NCBI GenBank assembly: GCA_018902385.1
Contig: JABSSW010000026.1
Location: forward strand, 62,001-126,000
DNA length: 64,000 nt
Direction: 5' to 3'
Source of the DNA: Physcia stellaris
Taxonomy: Eukaryota > Ascomycota > Lecanoromycetes > Caliciales > Physciaceae
In this document: one piece after another, positions 45,048-54,667 of the stretch
How the letters are laid out: the number at the start of each line of letters is the position of its first letter
Position numbering within the stretch: the stretch's first letter is position 1
Program-made: the position numbers and the translations under genes
Notes under the pieces: model-generated
What the model was told of the DNA's origin: nothing
The model's input: the letters and a program-made list of their open reading frames with translations, nothing else
The model's database searches: none

Positions 45048-45055
45048 ATCAGGAG

Positions 45056-46214
45056 TAAGCTTCATCTTTAATACACCGAGGTTCGAGAGATTTGACACTA
45101 CTGGGGCTTTATATTCCTTTTCATGCTCCGGTCTGGGTTATGGGGTGATCCAGCGACAGTTGTGTTAGCAAGTCGATTCTTGGGCTAGACATTCAAACAT
45201 CGCCCCGGACAACACCAAACCCGAAATATCGCGAACACGAAGTTGCTCGAGTGGCCAACCGGATCAATCAAAAACTCCTTCCACATCATATACATGTTTA
45301 AAGATGCGAAATAAGCCATCTAGGTACCACCGCTTTCAATTCTGTCAAGGGACAATGCACAATGATAAGAGAGTCCACCCTCAACACGGCACCGCATTGA
45401 GCCTCAAAGTATATAGGAGCTATAGTAGAGCAGGCTGCATATATTAGTCAAGAAAATTTCGACAGAAATTCAAATAACTACACTCTATCCTCTAAAGGTG
45501 TGAGACAAGCGTGACGTTACTGGTAAAGAAATAAAACAAGTAATATGACATTTGACCGAAGCAGGATTCTCTAGGACGGCTAGCAACCTGCTGGCCGTCT
45601 GATGTTCTGTGCCTCAAGGCACAGAATGATGCTCTGGTATCATGAAAGCGCCTAAATGGCTTGTGGCTTATAGGTGGCTGATCACCGTGTCTCTTACCAC
45701 ACAAAGGGTGGCCAGCCTTGTTCCTAGCTTATGGAGAGTTCTCGAAATAGGACCGAATGACAGGCGCTGAATCAATATTAAAAGCATAATCAAGCAGGGT
45801 ATGCTGCATCGAGAGAGGCTGAGAGCTCAATCTCACAAGAGATCGCTGGTGGTGTGCAATGGAATGCAGGGTACATTTGTCACCAATGGTGTGTGGTGTC
45901 TTGAAGGGAACCCAACAAGGCTGCCTGCGGAATTTGTTTCAGCATACGCCGCCCCTGTCAGCTCCAGGCACACAGCGGTTCCTTGTTGCTTTCGATAGGT
46001 CAAGCCTTCGCTAAACCGCAGGGGGTGGGGGAGACAATTCCGCCCCCAGGCTACCGCTTAGGGATGTGGCGCTTAGAGAGTGAACTTAAAGGGGCTCAGT
46101 AAGGCATTCCAAAGTCTTGTTATATTACCCATAATTCCAGTCTAAAAACTCTGTCCATGTGCGGTCCCTTACATGTTCGATAGCTGTAGGGTGTGCGACT
46201 CCATTTTCTCCAGC
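45056..46214. other. Flank of the retrotransposon, nothing coding
   Basis: Base composition is normal again. A near-perfect hairpin lies at 45605-45626 (TTCTGTGCCT-CA-AGGCACAGAA). The stretch 45640-46110 looks like old repetitive or decayed coding DNA but matches nothing I recognise. Confidence 0.5.
45605..45626. repeat. Short perfect inverted repeat
   Basis: 10-nt arms with a 2-nt spacer. No U-run follows on either strand. Function unknown. Confidence 0.6.
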
Positions 46215-49153
46215 ATGGCCGACCAACTTCTGAACGAAGATGCGTTCAACAACGAAAAAGCCAGAAATTATTCGAAGTTATCGATAAATTGCACAGCTGT
46301 GGTGCTAAAGCATATATCGACATCCCAGAGGTGGGACAGCTTCTTCAAACATCTGCGGCTTGCCCATTGACGTGATCCAGATCATCATTGTTGGCGATCA
46401 ATCCGCAGGAAAATCTTCACTGCTACAAAGCTTGACAGATATTCCTTTTCCTGTAGCCGGCCGCTTGTGTACACGATTCCCAACTCGTATTGTTTCTCGA
46501 CGTACACCAGGCGGGCCCGACATCACCAAGATCACTATAGAGCCTGCGCTATACGGGTTCTTCACAGCAGCACCAACGTCGGAGAAGGAGCAAAAGTATG
46601 CAAACTTTCGTCCAAACGGTGTCAACTTGTCGGAGGATGACTTTACAAAAGCGGTGGACGATGTAAGGATAATCCTCGTCTGATTGTACTTAAGCTAATC
46701 AACTGAGTAGGCAATGCGCTTAATGGGAATTAGCGAGGACCCGGACGCGCCTGTGGATCCGTCGGATTCAAATAAGAGGCCAAATTTCTCCAGCGACGTC
46801 CTTCGGATAGAGCTATCGGGGCCCAACCGGTCTCATTTCAGCATCCTCGATGTCCCAGGAGTATTCCAATCCCGGACTAAAGACGTGACAGCCCAAGAGA
46901 TGGAAGGAGTCAAACAATTAGTTTCTAATGAAATGAGAAGGAAACAGAGCATCGTGGTGTAAGGTCTCTCCCCGCAACAACGGTGACCCTCAAGTTGATT
47001 GTATCGTTCAGCTGTGTGGCAAGTGGAACGAGCGACTTGGCTACACAGGCTATATTCGAGATGGCCTCAAAAGAAGATCCACACGGAGAAAGAACACTAG
47101 GAGTTGTTACAAAGTGTGACGTGACACAGCACGCTGACATGGTACTATCTGTGCACCTTGTAAGAGGTTAATTAGCTAACTCCTTAAAGGTGGTACATCT
47201 TGCTCAGAACGACCAGAACGGGGATATATACTTCCAAAATGGTTGGTTCGTGGTAAGAAACCGATCGCCAAGTGAGACCTTAGACAGGATTGACTCTGCC
47301 GAACGACATCGTCGAGAGGAAAAACTGTTCAAAGATGCTCCCTGGAATCGACTACCGTCCTCTCGCCGAGGTGTACAAGCACTGAAAAGGCATCTCGGAG
47401 ATTTGCTATGCCATCGGATGCAGGAGGCCTTTCCAAAAATGCTTGCTGATATTCAAGAGCGAAGGAGGTCTACGTCCGATAAGCTTGAAGTGCTTGGCCA
47501 AGCCCGGTCGACGATCGAGCAAAAGAGGACTTACCTCACCAGGATATCTCAGCGTTTCAATGCCACCGCTATGGCTGTACTTCGTGGCCGTTATGATTCA
47601 GTTGAAGGCGACTACCTTAAGCTGCGCAAGCAAGTACGCGATGCGAACGATAATTTCATGCAGGAGCTTAAGTCAAATGGTCACCGTGTACCGTTTGTGC
47701 CACTACCAGTCCTACAGCACCTCCAGAAAATCTCTCAGCCGACAGGAAGCGTTGACCTAGGCTTTGGAAAATCCGGATTTTTTACAGTACGTTCAGATAT
47801 CCCAGCCACAGTGCGAGATGCTTTTCAACCCCGTGTCTTCAAAATTGAAGACGTTGAGGACCCAGCGAAAGTTCACTATCAGAGCATTCCGTATATGCCA
47901 CCATGTACTGGCTTCTCTGTGAAGATTTGAGGCTAAAAGATCTTGTTTAGGTCCAACAGGATTCCAAACCCAATGGGTTCGGTGGGGGGAATTCTTCTGT
48001 GCCCAGGTCGGGTGGGTTTCCGAGTATGAATTCGATTCACTCAAACCCCTCGAGCTCGTTCGGAACGTCAAACTCATCGAATGGTTCATCGACCACGCCC
48101 ACAACTCAGCCTCAATTGCCGACGAAGCCATCTTCGTCCTTGTTCGGGTCTGCACAGTCGTTTGGGAGCGAGGCATCTCAACAGTCAACAGCTTCCTCAT
48201 TTGGATCGCCGACAGTACATGGCTCCACGCCTCAAAAAACACCTACCTCTCTGTTTGGGTCTGGACCGTTCCCTCAGAGCCAATCTTCTGCGAAACAAAC
48301 AAACAGACCATTGTCTGGCTTTGGGGTTATCGAGCAACATAATGCCGAGATCTACCGTTGGATACGAGACGAAATAAAATCCAATAGAGGAACCGAGCTT
48401 CAAGGGACACTGAACCCTGACATCCTGCCAATGCTGTTCCATCAGCAAACGCACAAATGGGGAGATATAGCGGAGAAGCACTTCCTTCAGGTCGAAAATT
48501 GCGCTGTGTCAGTGTTAAATGGTATCTTAGAGAGCACCATCTGCGATCAAATGACGAAGAAGAAGATCTGGCAAAGGATCTTGGAAGCCGGTAATGCTGG
48601 AGAGATCGCAAAGCTTAAAAAGCTCCGAGAGCGGTTTCAGAATATCAGGTCTAGACACTTACAGACGAATAACGTCGCATTTGAGGAGAAGGTAGCTCAA
48701 GCCAGGTATCTGCGATTTCAAGCTGCTCTGGATCGCTATCGAGTCTCGAAGCAGCCGCCGAAAAATATTTTCGGTACAAGTCCAGATGCGTCGGATGGTA
48801 CCGAACTTCAATTCACTGTCGATATGCGAGACACCGCGGCGCTCTTCTCGGAGCTGCACATGAGTAATTCCCGCAACTTGGAGAACGAGATCCACGACAC
48901 TCTCAAGGCGTACTATGAGATCGCTAGAGACGATTACATAGAATTTGTAACACAACACATCGTGGAGAACTTTATCAACGACGAAGATGGGCCTGTTCTA
49001 TTCTTCTCGCCCTTGTACGTGGCGAGTCTGTCGGACAACGATATTGAGGAGATGGCGATGGAAGACGAAGGCGTAGTCAAGCAGAGGACCCAGCAAGAGG
49101 CGATTTTGAAAAGACTAGAGCATGCTGAGCGTATTGCTCTTAAGTATGCTTAG
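46215..49153 (+). pseudogene. Dynamin-family large GTPase, frame-broken
   Basis: The gene starts at ATG 46215 (MADQLLNEDAFNNEKAR) and keeps dynamin order: GDQSAGKSS (G1), DVPG (G3), VVTKCD (G4), then the helical stalk (NRGTELQGTLNPDILPMLFHQQT) and a C-terminal GTPase effector domain (LKAYYEIARDDYIEFVTQH...RLEHAERI). Clean introns are 46663-46710, 46959-47011 and 47142-47189. A 110-residue Ser/Phe-Gly-rich insert (SSLFGSAQSFGS, SSFGSPT, TSLFGSG; about 47951-48310) sits between the stalk halves. The frame breaks near 46265, 46353 and 47917, each as if one base were missing, and TAG at 47948 stops the frame where CAG would fit. Either the gene is a recent pseudogene or the sequence carries indels. 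Intact, it would be a cytosolic membrane-remodelling GTPase of about 900 aa. Confidence 0.78.
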
Positions 49154-50355
49154 CTCGTTTGGCCCATTGTTGATTGTATGTCCACGTCCAGTCGTCAATT
49201 TTTATGAGAAAGCCTTTGTGAGCGGACCGAAGAATGTCATGTCTCTTACTCCTTCACCGATGTACCAGTACCTCTCTTCATACAGGGAGTGTAGCTCACG
49301 CAGCCATCGATCTCCGAGGTGCCCGCTGCTCAGGATGCAGCGGATCAAAGGTTGGACGCGACCGGGATGCTAAGGATAGTTGCAGCATGGCTCGAAGTTA
49401 GAAGGGGATAATATCAAACCTATCTGTGCACATCAGAACTGCGGTCGTTAAGCAAAAGCCGAAGGCATAGTCACCATGCAGAGTACTCGTCGAGAATGCG
49501 TGTAGATTCCGTGGTGCTCTTTGGGGTGCTGGGAGGGAAAAGCACAGACCAATGATGTCAATGTTTGTTTGCTTACATAATACACGCCAAGACCTGGAGA
49601 AATTCTATCTCTCCTCATTCACTTGGCAATGCAATGATGATCTCCATAGATTCATGTTTCTCCGCAACGGATTCCATTGTTCAATCTTTCCTGGTGCTCA
49701 ATCTCTCTCAGGGCGAGTGACTATCTGCTGCGAATACCTGCTGTGAGCTGTGCAATACCAAAGCCTCCCTCCTCTTTATTGCAAGGAATGTTCCCTTCTG
49801 TAGTAGTCCCTCGAGTTCGACATTATCTTCGAAATCTATTGCTCTTCCTGCCCATACTCGGTTCCCTGACATCGATCTGGACCTAGGACTCTTCTTGCGA
49901 AGCAATGCCATCATGCTGGTAGCTAGCTGGACATGACGATTCCGAGACAATATTCCAGTAACATATTCTGTCAGCGTTCATGTCGGCCAAGTCCGGAAGA
50001 TATCAACGCCTTGAACATTTCGGAATGGGCGAAAGCTATAAATCTATGTCATGTTTTGGAAAGTCCAGCCGATATGTCCACTGCACATGCGAACTCATCG
50101 CTCCTGGTTTATCATCGCAGAATATCACACACTGCATGATCACCAGCAGTTGAGAAAACGGAAAAGCTTAGTCTTACCAAACATCAACTTGTCTTTGCAC
50201 TCATCTTTGTTCTGAACAGCTAAGTAGACAGATAGATAAAGCTTCGATACTTAGCTCAACATTACATTAAAATATCTAATTATGAATAAGGTCTCTCCGA
50301 GAACTAAAGACACCTACATTCTACAGGAAATGGGCTACATGACAGGCAATATTAC
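49154..50355. other. Intergenic
   Basis: 1.2 kb after the dynamin-like gene, with only unsupported short frames. Confidence 0.5.
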
Positions 50356-50760
50356 TCACTTATCCTTAGGAGGTACCTCAAGCGTACGTAGTCCGCTTGG
50401 TTTCTGAGGTTTCCGGACAGATGGAGCGCGATGCGGGTCCCGGACAGCGTTGCTGCGCCGGAGCTCGCTTTTCGCGCGCGGGCGACCCGCTTCACGCTTG
50501 ATTGAATTGCTCCTTGAGGCATCAGCTCCTTGGTAATGTCCGGTCCCCTCGTAGAAGGTCTTCTGCTCCTCCTCGAGAGATACAGCCGTTGGGCTCCCCT
50601 CTCCAATTTCCTGGGCTGGCTTCCTCTTTATGGCTGAACCAGTGTCTATGGTCTGCCTTTGTGCTTGAGCCTGTTGACTGAGCGCTTTGCTGGCTTGCTT
50701 CGCTTGCCTCTCCAGTCTCTGTAATGGAGACTCTGTTGGTATGTGCATTCCTGAAGGCAT
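50356..50760 (-). CDS. Small basic disordered protein, hypothetical
   Basis: A single frame of 134 aa with a proper ATG (complement 50758-50760). It is rich in Gln, Lys, Arg and Ser (LERQAKQASKALSQQAQAQ, SIKREAGRPRAKSELRR) and ends RTLEVPPKDK. No domain is recognised; the N-terminal third may form a short helix. It is divergent from the RING gene at 51228, and the 467 nt between them are a likely shared promoter containing a local duplication. It may be real, but only homology or expression could show it. Confidence 0.4.
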   Translation of the reverse strand: MPSGMHIPTESPLQRLERQAKQASKALSQQAQAQRQTIDTGSAIKRKPAQEIGEGSPTAVSLEEEQKTFYEGTGHYQGADASRSNSIKREAGRPRAKSELRRSNAVRDPHRAPSVRKPQKPSGLRTLEVPPKDK

Positions 50761-50905
50761 GGTGGTAACCCGTTCGAAACCAAATCGATGAAGTTTTTGC
50801 TTTTCTGTAGTTGTGTTGCAAGAGTTTCAAACAGATGTCTGAGGAAATTGTTTTGAGGTCTGTGAGTTCTAGAAAGTGACTCTTATAAGTATTTCGGTAG
50901 AAGCT

Positions 50906-51070
50906 AGCTCATTGTATACGAGTCACAATTTCTTTGTCTTGTGTCGGCTTTGTCCCCTACAATGTCTTTATATGTAGACAAATGCATTGTTCAGTCAATT
51001 TCTTTGCCAGCTCATTGTAGTGTGTACAAGGCAAATCTCCGTCCCCTACAAGGTCTTTCTTTGTAGACAA
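50906..51070 (+). repeat. Diverged tandem duplication in a bidirectional promoter
   Basis: AGCTCATTGTA at 50906 recurs at 51009. GTCCCCTACAATGTCTTTAT...TGTAGACAA at 50952-50981 recurs as GTCCCCTACAAGGTCTTTCT...TGTAGACAA at 51041-51070, about 26 of 30 bases alike. Each copy contains a CTACA...TGTAG dyad. It lies between the divergent genes starting at 50760 (minus) and 51228 (plus), so it could hold duplicated regulator sites. Confidence 0.65.
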
Positions 51071-51227
51071 TTACGTTAATAACCAAATAGTTTGCCGCCT
51101 CATGACCTGCACAAGGAAAAACTCCCTTTCTGTGTATCTGTATTCACGTATCACGTCAGTCTAGCACTTACACTCCACTTTATCGAAGCTCTCGGAAACT
51201 TCAATTCTAAACACTAAGATCCGAACA

Positions 51228-51776
51228 ATGGCAGCTCCCGCAGGAACCGCCTATGAATTTGTCCGAGACCTTGAGAATATGCTAATTCGCCCAGAAAAGT
51301 TAGACCCTGAGGACCGCACTTGCTCTATATGTACGGAGGAATACGTGGATGATTCATCCAAAATGCCCATCAAACTCCCATGCGGCCAGTAAGTCTCCTC
51401 TTGTCACAAAAGCCGATTATCTCCTCCCCACCAGCGCCCCTACAAACGTGCAGAGACCCAGAAAAGTTTCACTACTGACTTGTCTAAATAGCGTCTTTGG
51501 ATTTATGTGCATACTGCAATGGGTCTCCATCTATCACGACCAGGGTGGAAGAAATGCCTGTCCAGTCGTAAGTCTTCTGCTCTTTCCCTTTTTCATCGTG
51601 CTGTTCTTCTTATTCGCCTTTTCAAAGACTCTTCAACGAGATCAACATACCATCAACGCCATGCTAATCTCATCATATTTTAGTGTCGTACCCCGCTCTT
51701 CAAAACTCTATGCGCGCACAAGATCGACATTTGCGAGATGTACGCGTTGCTCCTTGTAGAGCGCTTAAAGAAGTAA
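51228..51776 (+). CDS. Small RING-finger protein, probable E3 ligase
   Basis: Exons 51228-51388, 51492-51567 and 51684-51776 (introns 103 and 116 nt) give 109 aa. The RING motif is CSIC (Cys pair), then PCG followed after intron 1 by His (the His codon is split CA/C by the intron), VFGFMCILQW, then CPV and, after intron 2, CRTPLF. This is the CxxC...CxH...C...CPxC type abundant in Leotiomycete-like genomes. There is no membrane segment. It probably works as a ubiquitin E3 or partner; the substrate is unknown. It resembles the minus-strand gene at 54.0-54.7 kb, which keeps the same first intron position. Confidence 0.82.
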
Positions 51777-52258
51777 TTTATCAGCGAAACGCTTAAGCCT
51801 CTAATAAGGCTTTGTATCCCTTGCCTGGTTCTAATCGGCTACGCATCTTGCGACGCTTGAAGCACTTGGGAAATGTCTCTTTCTCCATCAAGTAGCGAAG
51901 AACTCCAATCTAATGTTTTGCATCTTTCACAACATTGAAACTGCTTTCATTTTTCTAATTCTGATCACTCGTATCATCATTTTGCGTCATTATTTTTCAT
52001 GTTCTATCAATCATTTTTGCACCTACTTGTTGGCTTTTACCGATCTTGCTTCTTTACCGTCGCCAGTTGATTTGATCGTAAAATATACAAACAAGAAGAT
52101 CCGGCAGAAATCCGCCGCACAGGAAGTCTGTGAGCAACCTGATACATCCCCGGCGGTGTACCAATCAATAAACCAAGCATTAAATAAAAACAAGAAACTA
52201 AAGATTTAAATGTATGCTACCAAACAAATATCCACAAATAATCAAACCCGCGGAACCA
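51777..52258. other. Intergenic between convergent genes
   Basis: No gene is supported. The stretch is T-rich at 51920-52050. Confidence 0.5.
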
Positions 52259-52648
52259 CTACCCCATAGGCACCGAATAGTAATGCTTCGAAAACGGCGC
52301 AACGATAGCGTCAGGAAGCACTTTACCTTTACACGCCACGTGCAAATGACCGCTCCGATCCTGGTCCGCCACGTACCATCCACCGGGACAATGGGGATCG
52401 TAGGGGAATTGCGCTTGAGTGATCTTTGGGTGAGCGGGGGCGGTCTTACTCTTGGAGTGAGAGGCAGAAGCAGGCTTGGAGGTTGGGGTGGCCTTTGGGT
52501 GCGCGGAAGCGTACTGAGACACCTGTGAAGCTAGGAAGGCGAGAGGTGTGGGTATTGAGTGAACGGCTGTGGTGGTGGGGGCGGCTGTGGGGAGGGCCAG
52601 CGCCAGCGCTGTGGGTGCGAGAGTTGCTAGGGCGAGGAGAAAGCGCAT
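52259..52648 (-). CDS. Small secreted protein, hypothetical
   Basis: A single exon of 129 aa with ATG (complement 52646-52648). The N-terminus (MRFLLALATLAPTALALALP) is a clear signal peptide. A low-complexity Ala/Pro/Ser/Thr/Lys middle (about 22-75) follows, then a short folded-looking tail with two cysteines (DPHCPGGWYVADQDRS, VACKGK) that could pair. I recognise no family. It is a plausible extracellular or wall-associated protein; effector status is speculative. Confidence 0.6.
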   Translation of the reverse strand: MRFLLALATLAPTALALALPTAAPTTTAVHSIPTPLAFLASQVSQYASAHPKATPTSKPASASHSKSKTAPAHPKITQAQFPYDPHCPGGWYVADQDRSGHLHVACKGKVLPDAIVAPFSKHYYSVPMG

Positions 52649-53983
52649 TTTGACTTTGAGGTTGGTGGTGTCTAGGGTTTAGAAGCGAAATATAACTTTA
52701 CTGTGTTTAAAACTTGAGGTTGCTGAAGTTAGGGTGGTTATTTGGAAACGTTCAACGTTGGTTCCTGGGTACAAATGAGAAAGAGTGTGATTTGCGTGGG
52801 AAAAAGTCAAGATTTGCTGGATGGAACAAAGAAGAATGGAGGAACAAAGGGTTGTTTATTATGCAAAGAAAGTAAGTCATTTTGACAAAGAAAAATCTAC
52901 TCTGATTCGGCTGCATCAATGGTATAATCTCTTTTTTATGGCTAAGCTGTTCCGCCATACTAATATCAGAATGCCATCATAGACTCCAATCAGAGGATAA
53001 CAGCGTTTGAGTCATCGCAAGCCGGCTTGACCCAATAAGTTAAAAAGGACTGCAAACAATAATGTTAATATATGTTCTCATCAGTGGCACTGAAATCTCA
53101 TACTCGTTACTAATTACTCCCATATCTTACGTTGAGATGTATAGCCCCAGCCACGCCGTCCTTTCCCCCTCCTTTTGTGGGTTATGTATGCCAGTACAAT
53201 GGTGTAAACTACTTTACAGACCCGGGGTTGGGGTTGTGTTTATTTGAGGATACTATTCCGGCTAGCGGGTGTAGCGGTAGGGACGGGGTTTAGGTTATTC
53301 TAGTGAATACAGGCTGGAGAAATTGCCGAGATCATTAAATTCGTAGAGAGTAAGAGTAATAGAACTACAATTTGGTACAATCTTGCTCGGTTTGCTTCTT
53401 GTAGCTTTGGACAGTGGCTTTTGGGGCGTGAGTTGAATGGTAAACAGGTCTGAGATTAGAAAGATGGTATGATTATCGCAAAGGAGTGTTCTTGTAGAGA
53501 ATGGGAAAGTGTTTGGATAGACCGATGGAAGCGGTGATGAAGCAGCTGCAAGTCTCTTGGAAAGGAAACGATTGAAGGTAGAATCGCAGTATAAACCCCC
53601 GGTATACAGTAGTGGAAGAGCGGTCTAATATGAAGCGGTAACTCGTACTTGCTCCCTATACCAATAATGTAGGAAAGCCTTCCTTGTAATTGAAAATCCG
53701 TCTATAATGGTCGTTCGGCCTGTAGCGAGTTTAGCTTCCGTCTCAGTTGGAAGCTGCAAAACCCTAGCCTGATAATTGAAAACCTGTCCAGTATAATGGC
53801 GCAGATTTTCTTGCGCCCCTATTCAATGATGCCAAAAAGTTCTACCTCGTACCGTGAGGCCAATCTAGAATAATCGCCCACGCTTCAGCTACTCTGAGTC
53901 TGCTCCTCATGTCCTATTCGGTAAGCCGTGGAAGAGGTGTAGAACCGCCTCAATTCCACTAGGTGTAGTTTCCGGATTCAGTA
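52649..53983. other. Intergenic
   Basis: 1.3 kb without a supported gene, between the small secreted protein gene (whose promoter it includes) and the 3' end of the second RING gene. Confidence 0.5.
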
Positions 53984-54667
53984 TCACCAAAAGCCTCCCC
54001 TATTCCAAGCGACTGCATCCATCCACAGCCTCAGATACCCTTCAATCCATTTTTCGCATTGAAATCTATCATATCGGTATCCTTCAAACATATGAGTCCT
54101 ATACAAACCCACCCATCGTTCACAGTGGTCGAGGCGGGGTTGAAGCATACAAGACGAATTTGGCCCCGAGTTTTGCCTCGAAAGAACGAGCCAAAGAACG
54201 AGCACAGTCAGGCCGATGATACTACAACGGCTCCAATTCCACTTCGTCCTTTTCTCCTGGGCTCGAGCAATCGCCTCGATCAGTAGTGGAAGGCTGACCG
54301 TGTTGATCACTTCGTCCGTGTAGGTTTCAAACACAACCCGTCGACACAATGGACAAGCCTTTATGGCACCCTCGTTGTGGTAGAGGGAAAGCCATTCAAG
54401 TAAGCATTGTCTGCAGAAGATGCTGTGGTTGATGTGTCAGTCAATATTGTTCCTGTGCTTTGATGGTCTTCCTGATTGGAAGTAGGGAGTTTGCTATACT
54501 TACTGTCCACATTTCAACTTGATGGGGTCGTGTACTTTGCGAATGCTAAGATCGTGATCGCAAATAACGCAAGTGCGGTCCTTGCCTTTGAGAGATTTCG
54601 GCAGGACTTTCATCTCGTCTAGAGAGAGGATGAAGTCTATGGCTGTGATATTTTCTGAGGTAGCCAT
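53984..54667 (-). CDS. Membrane-anchored RING-finger protein, probable E3 ligase
   Basis: Minus-strand exons 54504-54667 and 53984-54422 (intron 81 nt) give 200 aa from the ATG at 54667. The RING is CVIC, KCG plus His split by the intron (CA/C), IFCRQCLLEWL, ACPLCRR. One hydrophobic segment (CSIIGLTVLVLWLVLS, about residues 128-143) would anchor it in a membrane, with the RING on the cytosolic side if the N-terminus is cytosolic. It is paralogous to the RING gene at 51.2 kb by motif spacing and intron position, but lacks the second intron and adds the membrane part. Confidence 0.8.

Larger units (their letters stand above)
40342..45055 (-). mobile_element. RIP-decayed Ngaro/DIRS-type tyrosine-recombinase retrotransposon
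   Basis: A 4.7 kb block of extreme AT bias lies between normal DNA. Read on the minus strand it carries decayed frames in the order: unknown gag-like region, reverse transcriptase, the following RNase H-side segment, and tyrosine recombinase. The ends are not simple LTRs. Segment B (44895-45047) recurs at 40535-40681, and segment A (40342-40466) recurs at 40681-40800. On the element strand this reads A1 (45047-44895), ORFs, B1 (40800-40681), A2 (40681-40535), B2 (40466-40342). These are split direct repeats, the layout known for Ngaro-type elements. CpT, CpC, ApG and GpG are nearly absent, as expected of heavy directional C-to-T mutation. The frames are full of stops, so the copy is dead. Confidence 0.85.

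Noticed and set aside
40342-45055. Ordinary LTR (gypsy/copia) retrotransposon
   Set aside because: The ends are not simple terminal repeats, and the 3'-most frame is a tyrosine recombinase rather than a DDE integrase.
40342-45055. Centromere or mitochondrial insertion as source of the AT-rich block
   Set aside because: Sharp edges, repeated termini and retrotransposon motifs explain it better; CpG is abundant, unlike fungal mitochondrial DNA.
47919-47950. 32-nt intron in the dynamin-like gene
   Set aside because: The removed text reads as CEDLRLKDL in one frame, which fits the conserved dynamin segment, so I prefer a one-base loss plus a stop.
47951-48350. Long alternative frame over the FG-rich insert
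   Set aside because: The frame giving Ser/Phe-Gly repeats continues into the conserved dynamin stalk; the other ends abruptly.
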